DNA from: Clostridiales bacterium
GTDB lineage: Bacteria > Bacillota > Clostridia > Peptostreptococcales > T1SED10-28
Length of the DNA: 7,989 nt
Direction of reading: 5' to 3'
Assembly (NCBI GenBank): GCA_007134725.1
Contig: SLKF01000230.1
Span: forward strand, 1-7,989
Within the stretch, counting starts at the first letter, position 1. Each line of letters starts with the position of its first letter. A program made the translations under genes and the position numbers. The notes beneath the pieces were generated by a model that saw nothing but the letters and a program-made list of their open reading frames with translations, had not been told where the DNA came from and did not search any database. Of this stretch, positions 1 through 5,611 are shown piece after piece.

Positions 1-903
1 ACCATGCTGGAAAATAAGGACCCGGAAGCGATCAAGATCTTAGCAGAATTGTATCAGTATACGGGAAAGGCTAAGGTGATCGGCGTAACCGGACCTCCGG
101 GAGCGGGAAAAAGCACCTTGACGGACAAACTGGTCAAAGCCCTTCGTAAGGAAGGCAAAACCGTGGGCATTATAGCAGTAGACCCTACCAGCCCATTTTC
201 AGGAGGTTCCATCTTAGGAGACCGAATACGAATGAACGATCTTGCGGTGGATCCCGGAGTATTTATTCGGAGTATGGGCACCCGTGGTCATTTGGGAGGG
301 CTCTCAAAAGCTACCCAAGGGGCTGTAAAAGCCCTGGATTTATACGGTATGGATTATATATTTATCGAAACCGTTGGGGTAGGACAATCGGAAGTGGATA
401 TCATGAAAACAGCGGATACGGTTCTGATGGTCATGGTTCCCGGGCTGGGCGATGACATACAAGCCATTAAAGCGGGAATTATGGAAATTGGAGATGTGTT
501 TGCGGTTAATAAGGCAGACCGGGACGGGGCGGCAAAAACTCACCGGGAAATTGACAATATGCTGGATTTTGCCATGACGGATTGGAGACCTCCCGTCCAT
601 CAAGTGGTAGCTACACAGGATAAAGGGGTTGAAGAATTGTTATCCGCCATAAAAGACCACCTTGCCTACCTGGATGAATCCGGAGAAATGTTGAACCGGA
701 GAATCAAAAGCAGTGAAATTGAAATACTCGAGCTCATTAAAGATCGCATGATGCAGGATCTGCTAAAAGAAGAGGAGATCCAGGCGGATATCAAGCAATA
801 CTCTAAGCACGTAGCCCAACGAAGAATGGATCCTTACGGAGCCAGTGATGAAGTGTTGAAGAAAACCATTAAAAAGGAGGCTGAAAAGTATGAAAACCAC
901 TAA
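1..903 (+). CDS. meaB: Methylmalonyl-CoA mutase-associated GTPase MeaB (5' end cut by window edge)
   Basis: G3E-family P-loop GTPase that chaperones adenosylcobalamin-dependent methylmalonyl-CoA mutase, gating cofactor loading and protecting the enzyme from inactivation in the cytoplasm. Counting from the ATG at position 4, the visible motifs are the Walker A loop GPPGAGKST (residues 30-38, Lys36), the DPTSPFSGGSILGDRIRM segment (60-77), the ETVGVGQSE switch region (122-130) and the guanine-specificity motif NKAD (169-172). The C-terminal helical part is present and ends normally. The reading frame is open through position 1. In this family residues normally precede the LENKDPEA stretch, so the ATG at 4 is probably internal and the real start lies upstream; the family is usually 310-330 residues. 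It overlaps mce by 14 bp, implying translational coupling. The family is also called ArgK in older annotation. The mutase subunit genes are expected just to the left, which is inference from gene-order convention. Confidence 0.95.
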   Translation, partial: TMLENKDPEAIKILAELYQYTGKAKVIGVTGPPGAGKSTLTDKLVKALRKEGKTVGIIAVDPTSPFSGGSILGDRIRMNDLAVDPGVFIRSMGTRGHLGGLSKATQGAVKALDLYGMDYIFIETVGVGQSEVDIMKTADTVLMVMVPGLGDDIQAIKAGIMEIGDVFAVNKADRDGAAKTHREIDNMLDFAMTDWRPPVHQVVATQDKGVEELLSAIKDHLAYLDESGEMLNRRIKSSEIEILELIKDRMMQDLLKEEEIQADIKQYSKHVAQRRMDPYGASDEVLKKTIKKEAEKYENH

Positions 904-1297
904 ATTAGATCATATCGGCATTGCGGTGAAAGATTTAGAAAAATCCTTGGCATTTTATGAAGATGTTTTGGGCATTAAATGTGCAGGTAAAGAAACCGTG
1001 GAAGAACAAAAGGTACGGGTGGCATTTCTCCCCATCGGAGATACGGAAGTAGAACTTTTGGAATCCACAGATCCCGAGGGACCCATCGCGAAATTTATTG
1101 ATAAAAAAGGAGAAGGCATTCAACATATGGCTTACCGGGTGGACAACATTGAAAAAGCCATTGCTTCCATGAAAGAAAAAGGGATTCGAATGATTGATGA
1201 AAAACCCCGTTATGGAGCCGGGGGAGCAAAGATTGCTTTTTGCCATCCCAAAGATACCAATGGAGTATTAATCGAACTGAGCGAAAGAGAAAAATAA
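890..1297 (+). CDS. mce: Methylmalonyl-CoA epimerase
   Basis: Interconverts the (R) and (S) forms of methylmalonyl-CoA, linking the mutase (R form) to the decarboxylase or carboxylase (S form). The 135-residue protein is the normal length for this vicinal-oxygen-chelate (glyoxalase fold) family. Two beta-alpha-beta-beta-beta modules are recognisable, beginning at LDHIGIAVKDLEKS (6-19) and GIQHMAYRVDNIEKA (77-91). Likely metal ligands by family pattern are His8, Glu55 in VELLE, His79 in IQHMAY and Glu129 in VLIEL. AAGGAGG at 874-880 sits 9 nt before the ATG and lies inside the end of meaB; the two genes overlap by 14 bp, so they are almost certainly cotranscribed and coupled. Other glyoxalase-fold enzymes look similar, but the meaB and mmd neighbours settle the assignment. 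Confidence 0.94.
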   Translation: MKTTKLDHIGIAVKDLEKSLAFYEDVLGIKCAGKETVEEQKVRVAFLPIGDTEVELLESTDPEGPIAKFIDKKGEGIQHMAYRVDNIEKAIASMKEKGIRMIDEKPRYGAGGAKIAFCHPKDTNGVLIELSEREK

Positions 1298-1383
1298 GCC
1301 CACGCAGCACATAAGAACATGGTATTGGTAGCAGGTAATAAAAAAAACCGGTCTTTTAAGCAGAATATAGTGAAAAAGGGTTT

Positions 1384-1408
1384 TTGAAGATCAGAACTAT
1401 GTTATAAT
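1384..1408 (+). promoter_or_regulatory. Probable extended -10 promoter for the mmd operon
   Basis: TATAAT at 1403-1408 matches the -10 consensus perfectly and is preceded by TG one base upstream (1400-1401), giving TGTTATAAT, the extended -10 form. The best -35-like hexamer, TTGAAG at 1384-1389, is only 13 nt away, which is too close for a normal pair, so the promoter would depend mainly on the extended -10. A start near 1415 leaves a leader of about 60 nt before mmdA. It lies in the 178-bp gap after mce, where no convincing terminator was seen, so mmdA may also receive read-through from meaB-mce. Confidence 0.65.
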
Positions 1409-1475
1409 GTGTAGGTGTAAAATCATATTTCAGCTATCAGATAGAGAACATTATTTATTTAGGAGGTTATGGTAA

Positions 1476-3023
1476 ATGGCCACAGAGAGACTAGAGGATT
1501 TACGCGGGCGCAAAGAGAAAATTCGCGCCGGTGGTGGAGAAAAAAGAATCCAAAAGCAACATGAAAAAGGAAAGCTGACCGCAAGAGAAAGAGTCAACTT
1601 ACTATTTGACGAAGGCAGCTTCGTTGAAATCGATGCCCATATGAAACACCGGTGTGTAAACTTCGGAATGGAAAAAGTCGATGCTCCCGGTGAAGGGGTA
1701 GTAACAGGATATGGAAAAGTTCATGGAAAACTGGTTTATGCATACGCCCAAGATTTCACCGTAGTTGGAGGATCCTTAGGAGAAATGCACGCAAAGAAAA
1801 TTGTGAAAGTACAGGAATTGTCCTTAAAAATGGGGGCCCCGATTGTAGGCCTCAATGATTCCGGTGGAGCAAGAATCCAAGAGGCTGTAGATGCCTTGTC
1901 GGGATATGGACAAATATTCTACAATAACACCATCGCTTCCGGTGTGGTTCCACAAATCTCAGCAATTATGGGACCTTGCGCAGGGGGCGCGGTATATTCT
2001 CCGGCCCTTACGGATTTCATCTTTATGGTGGATAAGACCAGCCAAATGTTTATTACCGGGCCGGAAGTGGTAAAGTCCGTAACCGGTGAAGAGGTTACTT
2101 CCGAAGAACTGGGAGGGGCAACCACCCATAATACCAAAAGTGGCGTGGCTCATGTAAAAGCGTCCAATGATCAAGAATGTTTACAGGGAATTCGAAGACT
2201 TCTTAGCTTCCTGCCTTCAAACAATATGGAAGGGGCCCCGCAAATTGCGGTACAGGATGACTTAAATCGCATGCTGCCGGAAATGGAAGGATTTGTTCCG
2301 GAGAATGCCAACAAGCCCTATGACATGAAAGATGTGATTAAGTCCATTGCCGATGAAGGGGATTTCTATGAAATTCAACCCACCTATGCCATGAACATGA
2401 TTACCGGATTTATTCGAATCAACGGCTCCACCATTGGAGTGATTGCCAATCAACCGAAAGTACTGGCAGGATGTTTGGATATTAACGCCTCGGATAAAGC
2501 GGGACGATTCATTCGAACCTGTGACTGTTTTAATATTCCCGTACTGAATTTAGTGGATGTACCAGGATTTTTACCGGGAAAAGGACAGGAACACGGTGGA
2601 ATTATTCGTCATGGAGCCAAGATGCTTTATGCCTATAGTGAAGCAACGGTACCGAAGGTAAGTCTTATCGTACGTAAATCCTATGGAGGGGCATATTTAG
2701 CCATGTGCTCAAAGGACTTAGGTGCAGATATGGTTCTTGCATGGCCCTCAGCGGAAATCGCTGTTATGGGACCCCAGGGAGCCGCAAACATTATTTTCAG
2801 AAAAGAAATCAAAGAGTCCGATGATCCTCAAAAAACTCGGGAAGAGAAGATTGATGAGTACTCCAAAGAGTTTGCCACACCCTATAAAGCGGCGGAAAGA
2901 GGCTTTGTGGATGATGTTATTGAGCCTGCAGCCACCCGAGCGCGACTCATTGATGCCTTTGATATGTTAGCAAGCAAGCGAGAAACAAGACCAGCGAAAA
3001 AGCACGGAAACTTCCCGGTTTAA
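1476..3023 (+). CDS. mmdA: Methylmalonyl-CoA decarboxylase alpha subunit (carboxyltransferase)
   Basis: Cytoplasmic carboxyltransferase subunit that moves the carboxyl group from (S)-methylmalonyl-CoA to the biotin on MmdC, releasing propionyl-CoA. The 515 residues are full length for the acyl-CoA carboxylase beta/MmdA family. The N-terminal carboxyltransferase half carries DSGGARIQE (128-136) and the glycine-rich GPCAGGAVYSPALTDF (166-181), the expected acyl-CoA side and oxyanion loop. The C-terminal half carries DVPGFLPGKGQEHGG (361-375), KSYGGAYLAM (401-410) and AWPSAEIAVMGPQGA (422-436), the biotin side. AGGAGG at 1461-1466 is 9 nt before the ATG. By sequence alone a propionyl-CoA carboxylase beta subunit is hard to exclude, because the families are close. 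The downstream membrane beta subunit, the delta subunit and the separate short biotin carrier, with no biotin carboxylase gene in view, point to the decarboxylase. Confidence 0.93.
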   Translation: MATERLEDLRGRKEKIRAGGGEKRIQKQHEKGKLTARERVNLLFDEGSFVEIDAHMKHRCVNFGMEKVDAPGEGVVTGYGKVHGKLVYAYAQDFTVVGGSLGEMHAKKIVKVQELSLKMGAPIVGLNDSGGARIQEAVDALSGYGQIFYNNTIASGVVPQISAIMGPCAGGAVYSPALTDFIFMVDKTSQMFITGPEVVKSVTGEEVTSEELGGATTHNTKSGVAHVKASNDQECLQGIRRLLSFLPSNNMEGAPQIAVQDDLNRMLPEMEGFVPENANKPYDMKDVIKSIADEGDFYEIQPTYAMNMITGFIRINGSTIGVIANQPKVLAGCLDINASDKAGRFIRTCDCFNIPVLNLVDVPGFLPGKGQEHGGIIRHGAKMLYAYSEATVPKVSLIVRKSYGGAYLAMCSKDLGADMVLAWPSAEIAVMGPQGAANIIFRKEIKESDDPQKTREEKIDEYSKEFATPYKAAERGFVDDVIEPAATRARLIDAFDMLASKRETRPAKKHGNFPV

Positions 3024-3061
3024 GTTTCAGGAGGTTATGAATTTAACAAAGAGGTGATTAA

Positions 3062-3520
3062 ATGGATATTAATAAAGCTTTGCTAACGGGAGAATCGCTA
3101 CTGGATAGGCTAAGAGATCCCAGTGTGGATATGTCTTTTGGTGATAAACTTGCAGCCAGTCTTCAAGTTACGGTTTTAGGCGTTTTTATTGTGTTGATTG
3201 CTTTGGTATTACTGTATTTTGCCATTAACCTTATGGAAAAATTACTGCGCGAGCCCAAAAAATCAGCAACCAACATCGCCGAGGATAAAGCTGCGAAAGC
3301 GGCCGCTACAGAACCCCAAGAAGAAGAGGAAAACCTACAAGGGGCGGATGAGCAGAACCAGCAAGAGTTGATAGCCGTCATTACCGCAGCGATTGCTGCA
3401 AGTATGGAAACCTCAACCCATAATATTATTGTGAGAAATATTGTACGAAACACCGATACGACACCGGCATGGGGTAAGGCCGGAAGAGTGGAACAGATCA
3501 ACCAAATGCACCGAATGTAG
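3062..3520 (+). CDS. mmdD: Methylmalonyl-CoA decarboxylase delta subunit (OadG-like)
   Basis: Small membrane anchor that holds the cytoplasmic alpha/biotin-carrier part on the membrane beta subunit; delta/gamma subunits of this family are needed for assembly. The 152-residue protein has a short polar N-terminus, one hydrophobic segment at about residues 35-57, then a charged, Ala/Glu-rich linker (about 65-105) with an acidic run near 86-91. It ends in a conserved-looking tail: ITAAIAASMETS (107-118), then a basic stretch and PAWGKAGRVEQINQ (135-148), the form seen at the C-terminus of OadG/MmdD proteins. GAGGTG at 3051-3056 is 5 nt before the ATG. It is somewhat longer than the best-known delta subunits, the extra length being linker. 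Its place between mmdA and mmdC matches the A-D-C-B order described for Propionigenium modestum. No separate epsilon gene is seen. Confidence 0.88.
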   Translation: MDINKALLTGESLLDRLRDPSVDMSFGDKLAASLQVTVLGVFIVLIALVLLYFAINLMEKLLREPKKSATNIAEDKAAKAAATEPQEEEENLQGADEQNQQELIAVITAAIAASMETSTHNIIVRNIVRNTDTTPAWGKAGRVEQINQMHRM

Positions 3521-3595
3521 GGTTGTGATGCAAGGAATCATGGATCAAACTTCGAAAGATCACTATAATGAAATAATTGAAGGAGGAACATTAAT

Positions 3596-3997
3596 ATGAA
3601 AAAATTTAATATCACAGTAAATGGTGTGAGCTATGAAGTGGATGTAGAGGAAGTCGGACAAGGGGGTGCTCCACAAGCGGTTACACAAGCAGCACCTCAA
3701 GCAGCACCTCAACCGGTAGCCAAGCCCGCAGCTCCTAAACAAGCGGCTCCGAAAAAGGAAGAAGCCCCCGCAGCACCGGCTGGATCAGAAATCATTGAAG
3801 CTCCAATGCCTGGTAACATATGGAAAGTATTAGTGAAAGCAGGAGACCAAGTTGAAGAGGGACAAGCCCTGGTAATTCTGGAAGCCATGAAAATGGAAAA
3901 TGAAATCGGTGCTCCCGCAGCGGGAACCGTTGCAAAAGTTCATGTGGAGGAAGGTGCATCTGTAGATAGTGGAGATGTATTGGTATCTTTAAATTAA
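3596..3997 (+). CDS. mmdC: Methylmalonyl-CoA decarboxylase gamma subunit, biotin carrier protein
   Basis: Biotin carrier that shuttles the carboxyl group from the alpha subunit to the membrane beta subunit, where decarboxylation drives Na+ transport. The 133 residues comprise a short N-terminal part (1-24), a flexible Ala/Pro/Gln-rich hinge (about 25-62) and a C-terminal biotinyl domain (about 64-133). The biotin site is EAMKMENE (96-103), with Lys99 as the biotinylated residue; APMPG (69-73) is the usual start of the biotinyl fold. AAGGAGG at 3580-3586 is 9 nt before the ATG. The hinge is partly encoded by a perfect 12-bp tandem duplication. The size and architecture match separate carrier subunits of sodium-pump decarboxylases rather than AccB of fatty acid synthesis, and the flanking mmdD and mmdB support this. 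The expected modifying enzyme is the BirA encoded at 5612. Confidence 0.94.
   Translation: MKKFNITVNGVSYEVDVEEVGQGGAPQAVTQAAPQAAPQPVAKPAAPKQAAPKKEEAPAAPAGSEIIEAPMPGNIWKVLVKAGDQVEEGQALVILEAMKMENEIGAPAAGTVAKVHVEEGASVDSGDVLVSLN
3686..3709 (+). repeat. Perfect 12-bp tandem duplication in the mmdC hinge
   Basis: CAAGCAGCACCT occurs twice head to tail and is followed by CAA, encoding QAAPQAAPQ in the flexible hinge of the biotin carrier. The unit is in frame (4 codons), so copy-number change would only lengthen or shorten the Ala/Pro linker. Confidence 0.85.
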
Positions 3998-4014
3998 GTA
4001 ACAGAAACTGATTG

Positions 4015-4021
4015 AAAGGAG
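4015..4021 (+). promoter_or_regulatory. Ribosome binding site fixing the mmdB start at 4030
   Basis: AAAGGAG lies 8 nt before ATG 4030. A longer in-frame reading from TTG at 4012 would place this site inside the coding sequence and has no Shine-Dalgarno of its own, so the ATG is preferred. Confidence 0.85.
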
Positions 4022-4029
4022 ATGCACAC

Positions 4030-5238
4030 ATGGTTGATGTTTTTATAGATTTTTTAGGGAGCACAGGGTTTATGAACTTAACAATTCAGCATGTCATTAT
4101 GTTGGTCATAGCCTGTTTTCTACTGTTCCTGGCAATCGGAAAAGGATTTGAACCATTGCTACTGGTTCCCATTGCCTTTGGAATGTTACTTACCAATTTA
4201 CCCCTTTCCGGAGTCATGCAACCGATGACCGTAATGTTTGAAATTCTTACGCCCGGTGGCGGAGCGGAAGGTGTCATTGAGACAGGAATGGAAATAGAGA
4301 GAGTCGTGCAAAATCCCGGTGGATTGTTACGACATTTTTATACGGGAAATCAATTAGGGATCTTTCCTCCTCTTATTTTTCTAGGCGTGGGTGCCATGAC
4401 CGACTTTGGACCCTTAATTGCCAATCCTAAAAGCGTGTTTTTAGGTGCCGCGGCACAGTTTGGAATATTTTTTACCTTTATTGGAGCAATCCTGATGGGT
4501 TTCACCCCCCAAGCCGCCGGTTCTATCGGCATTATTGGTGGCGCCGATGGTCCAACCGCCATTTTGGTAGCCTCGCAACTAGCGCCCCATTTACTGGGTC
4601 CTATTGCGGTGGCCGCGTATTCTTATATGGCCCTTGTACCGATTATACAACCGCCGATCATGATGGCCCTGACCAACAGTGAAGAGCGGAAAATCAAAAT
4701 GGAACAATTACGTCCGGTTTCCAAGAAAGAAAAAATCATTTTCCCCATATTGGTAGCAATTATTGTGAGCTTACTGTTACCGCCGGCAACCCCACTGATC
4801 GGGCTGTTAATGTTCGGGAATCTGTTAAAAGAATGTACCGTAACCGATCGTTTATCACAAACGGCGCAAAATGAATTAATCAACATCGTGACCATTCTAC
4901 TGGGAATCAGTGTTGGTGCTTCCGCAAATGCGGAACAGTTTTTAGAATTTGAAACCATTCAAATTATTGTATTGGGCGTTGTTGCCTTTGGTGTGGGAAC
5001 TGCTTCCGGTGTGATTATTGCGAAACTCATGAACAAAATTTCGAAAAAAGCCATCAATCCATTGATCGGTGCAGCGGGAGTATCCGCAGTACCCATGGCT
5101 GCCCGGGTAGTACAAACCGTAGGACAAAAAGAAAATCCAAGCAACTTCCTATTGATGCATGCCATGGGACCTAACGTGTCCGGGGTTATCGGCTCTGCCG
5201 TAGCCGCAGGAGTCATGCTATCCTTGTTCGGAGGCTAG
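4030..5238 (+). CDS. mmdB: Na+-transporting methylmalonyl-CoA decarboxylase beta subunit
   Basis: Integral membrane subunit that decarboxylates carboxybiotin on MmdC and couples this to Na+ export. The 402-residue protein (from ATG 4030) is within the OadB/MmdB/GcdB range and is hydrophobic throughout, with about nine or more membrane segments. Diagnostic motifs are FYTGNQLGIFPPLIFLGVGA (residues 103-122), the re-entrant region GGADGPTAI (170-178) with Asp173, the family's essential Na+/proton-linked aspartate, and the C-terminal GPNVSGVIGSAVAAG. An in-frame TTG at 4012 would add six residues but is unlikely because the ribosome binding site lies between it and the ATG. The gene ends 8 nt before the inverted repeat of the downstream element. 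Sequence alone does not separate the oxaloacetate, glutaconyl-CoA and methylmalonyl-CoA versions; the substrate is inferred from mmdA and the mce/meaB neighbours. Confidence 0.93.
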   Translation: MVDVFIDFLGSTGFMNLTIQHVIMLVIACFLLFLAIGKGFEPLLLVPIAFGMLLTNLPLSGVMQPMTVMFEILTPGGGAEGVIETGMEIERVVQNPGGLLRHFYTGNQLGIFPPLIFLGVGAMTDFGPLIANPKSVFLGAAAQFGIFFTFIGAILMGFTPQAAGSIGIIGGADGPTAILVASQLAPHLLGPIAVAAYSYMALVPIIQPPIMMALTNSEERKIKMEQLRPVSKKEKIIFPILVAIIVSLLLPPATPLIGLLMFGNLLKECTVTDRLSQTAQNELINIVTILLGISVGASANAEQFLEFETIQIIVLGVVAFGVGTASGVIIAKLMNKISKKAINPLIGAAGVSAVPMAARVVQTVGQKENPSNFLLMHAMGPNVSGVIGSAVAAGVMLSLFGG

Positions 5239-5246
5239 GACAGAAG

Positions 5247-5273
5247 GACAGAGGGACGGAGTAATTGTCCGCC
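5247..5273 (+). repeat. Left terminal inverted repeat, 27 bp
   Basis: Perfect reverse complement of 5557-5583, beginning GACAGAGGGACGGAG. It starts 8 nt after the mmdB stop codon. The match fails at the next outer base on each side, which defines the boundary. Confidence 0.9.
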
Positions 5274-5280
5274 CTCTTAC

Positions 5281-5303
5281 GAATCCCTTTGATAAAGGGA
5301 TTC
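5281..5303. repeat. Perfect 10-bp palindrome with 3-nt loop
   Basis: Arms GAATCCCTTT (5281-5290) and AAAGGGATTC (5294-5303) pair perfectly around the loop GAT. No T-run follows, so it is not a good intrinsic terminator. The core CCCTTTGATAAAGGG closely resembles the sequence at 5587-5601 that carries the birA ribosome binding site (13 of 15 bases). Confidence 0.85.
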
Positions 5304-5361
5304 GGATTGTGGCCATGCAAGGGATCAAAGCCGGCATGGAAAACCTATGGACAGGAAAAAC

Positions 5362-5430
5362 ATAGAACGAAGAGCGTAGAACATAGAACGAAGAGTATAG
5401 AACGAAGAGTATAGAACGAAGAACGAAGAG
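5362..5430 (+). repeat. 14-bp tandem repeat (minisatellite)
   Basis: Unit ATAGAACGAAGAGT. Two perfect copies lie at 5383-5396 and 5397-5410; a copy differing only in its last base is at 5362-5375. A truncated copy (GTAGAAC) follows at 5376-5382, and a fused copy ending GAACGAAGAG runs to 5430. Because 14 is not a multiple of 3, and stop codons interrupt the + strand, it is not a coding repeat on that strand. The open frame it leaves on the minus strand is a by-product of low complexity. Confidence 0.88.
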
Positions 5431-5466
5431 CGGAGGAAAGACAGAGGGCAAAGGGACGGAGGAAGA

Positions 5467-5539
5467 GGACCGGGGGACGGAGTAACTGTCCTCCGCCTTG
5501 TATCGGAGGACAATTACTCCGTCCCTCTGTCCTTTTTTT
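5467..5539 (+). terminator. Probable intrinsic terminator of the mmd operon, built from two repeat units
   Basis: Two oppositely oriented copies of the repeat unit form a hairpin. The 5' arm is 5467-5495, the loop is CCTTGTAT (5496-5503) and the 3' arm is 5504-5532. The inner 22 bp have one mismatch; the outer 7 bp have one mismatch and one G-U pair. TTTTTTT (5533-5539) follows the stem directly, the classic layout for Rho-independent termination on the + strand. It lies 229 nt after the mmdB stop and 73 nt before birA. It is unusually long for a simple terminator, because the stem is made from mobile-looking repeats. Confidence 0.72.
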
Positions 5540-5556
5540 GTCCTCTGCCTGCCTTT

Positions 5557-5583
5557 GGCGGACAATTACTCCGTCCCTCTGTC
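5557..5583 (-). repeat. Right terminal inverted repeat, 27 bp
   Basis: Perfect reverse complement of 5247-5273. Its inner 24 bp (5560-5583) also occur identically, in the same orientation, at 5508-5531 in the 3' arm of the central hairpin, so the right end is a near-direct duplication of that arm. Confidence 0.9.
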
Positions 5584-5595
5584 TTCCCCCTTGAT

Positions 5596-5602
5596 AAAGG
5601 AG
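5596..5602 (+). promoter_or_regulatory. Ribosome binding site fixing the birA start at 5612
   Basis: AAAGGAG lies 9 nt before ATG 5612. The frame is open back to a TTG at 5498, but that extension runs through the repeat element and encodes low-complexity residues unlike any BirA N-terminus, so ATG 5612 is the start. Confidence 0.88.
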
Positions 5603-5611
5603 TGGATTTTA

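Larger units (their letters stand above)
5247..5583. mobile_element. Composite repeat element with 27-bp terminal inverted repeats (MITE/REP-like)
   Basis: This accounts for most of the 373-bp gene-free stretch between mmdB and birA. The ends, 5247-5273 and 5557-5583, are perfect 27-bp inverted repeats. The core unit GGACGGAGTAAYTGTCC occurs at 5254-5270 and 5475-5491 on the + strand and at 5508-5524 and 5560-5576 on the - strand; the last two share a 24-bp identical extension. Each unit begins GGAC and ends GTCC. Degenerate pieces (GACAGAGG at 5440, GGGACGGAGG at 5453) also occur. Inside are a perfect palindrome (5281-5303), a 14-bp tandem repeat (5362-5430) and a purine-rich tract (about 5415-5482). 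There is no transposase and no clear target-site duplication. It resembles non-autonomous elements or REP-type arrays dispersed in clostridial genomes; the mobile nature is inference. Confidence 0.7.

Noticed and set aside
1340..1390. Terminator after mce
   Set aside because: The only foldable pieces are a self-complementary ACCGGT without loop space and a five-pair A/T stem around GGG at 1373-1386; neither has a GC stem followed by a T-run.
3541..3569. Possible internal promoter before mmdC (TATAAT at 3564-3569)
   Set aside because: The -10 is perfect, but the hexamer at the right distance (TGGATC, 3541-3546) matches only 3 of 6, there is no extended -10 TG, and cotranscription of mmdADCB explains the gene.
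4012..4029. Alternative TTG start for mmdB
   Set aside because: The Shine-Dalgarno AAAGGAG lies downstream of this codon and is correctly spaced for ATG 4030.
5218..5565. 115-codon minus-strand open frame over the intergenic element
   Set aside because: Its translation is low-complexity Ser/Val/Leu/Arg sequence produced by the 14-bp and inverted repeats; no ribosome binding site or family features.
5498..5611. N-terminal extension of birA from TTG 5498 (38 extra residues)
   Set aside because: The extension translates the repeat element, has no ribosome binding site, and BirA proteins start at the winged helix-turn-helix; ATG 5612 has AAAGGAG 9 nt upstream.
5239..5611. CRISPR array
   Set aside because: The repeats are inverted as well as direct, unequal in spacing, and adjacent tandem units lack spacers; no cas genes are present.
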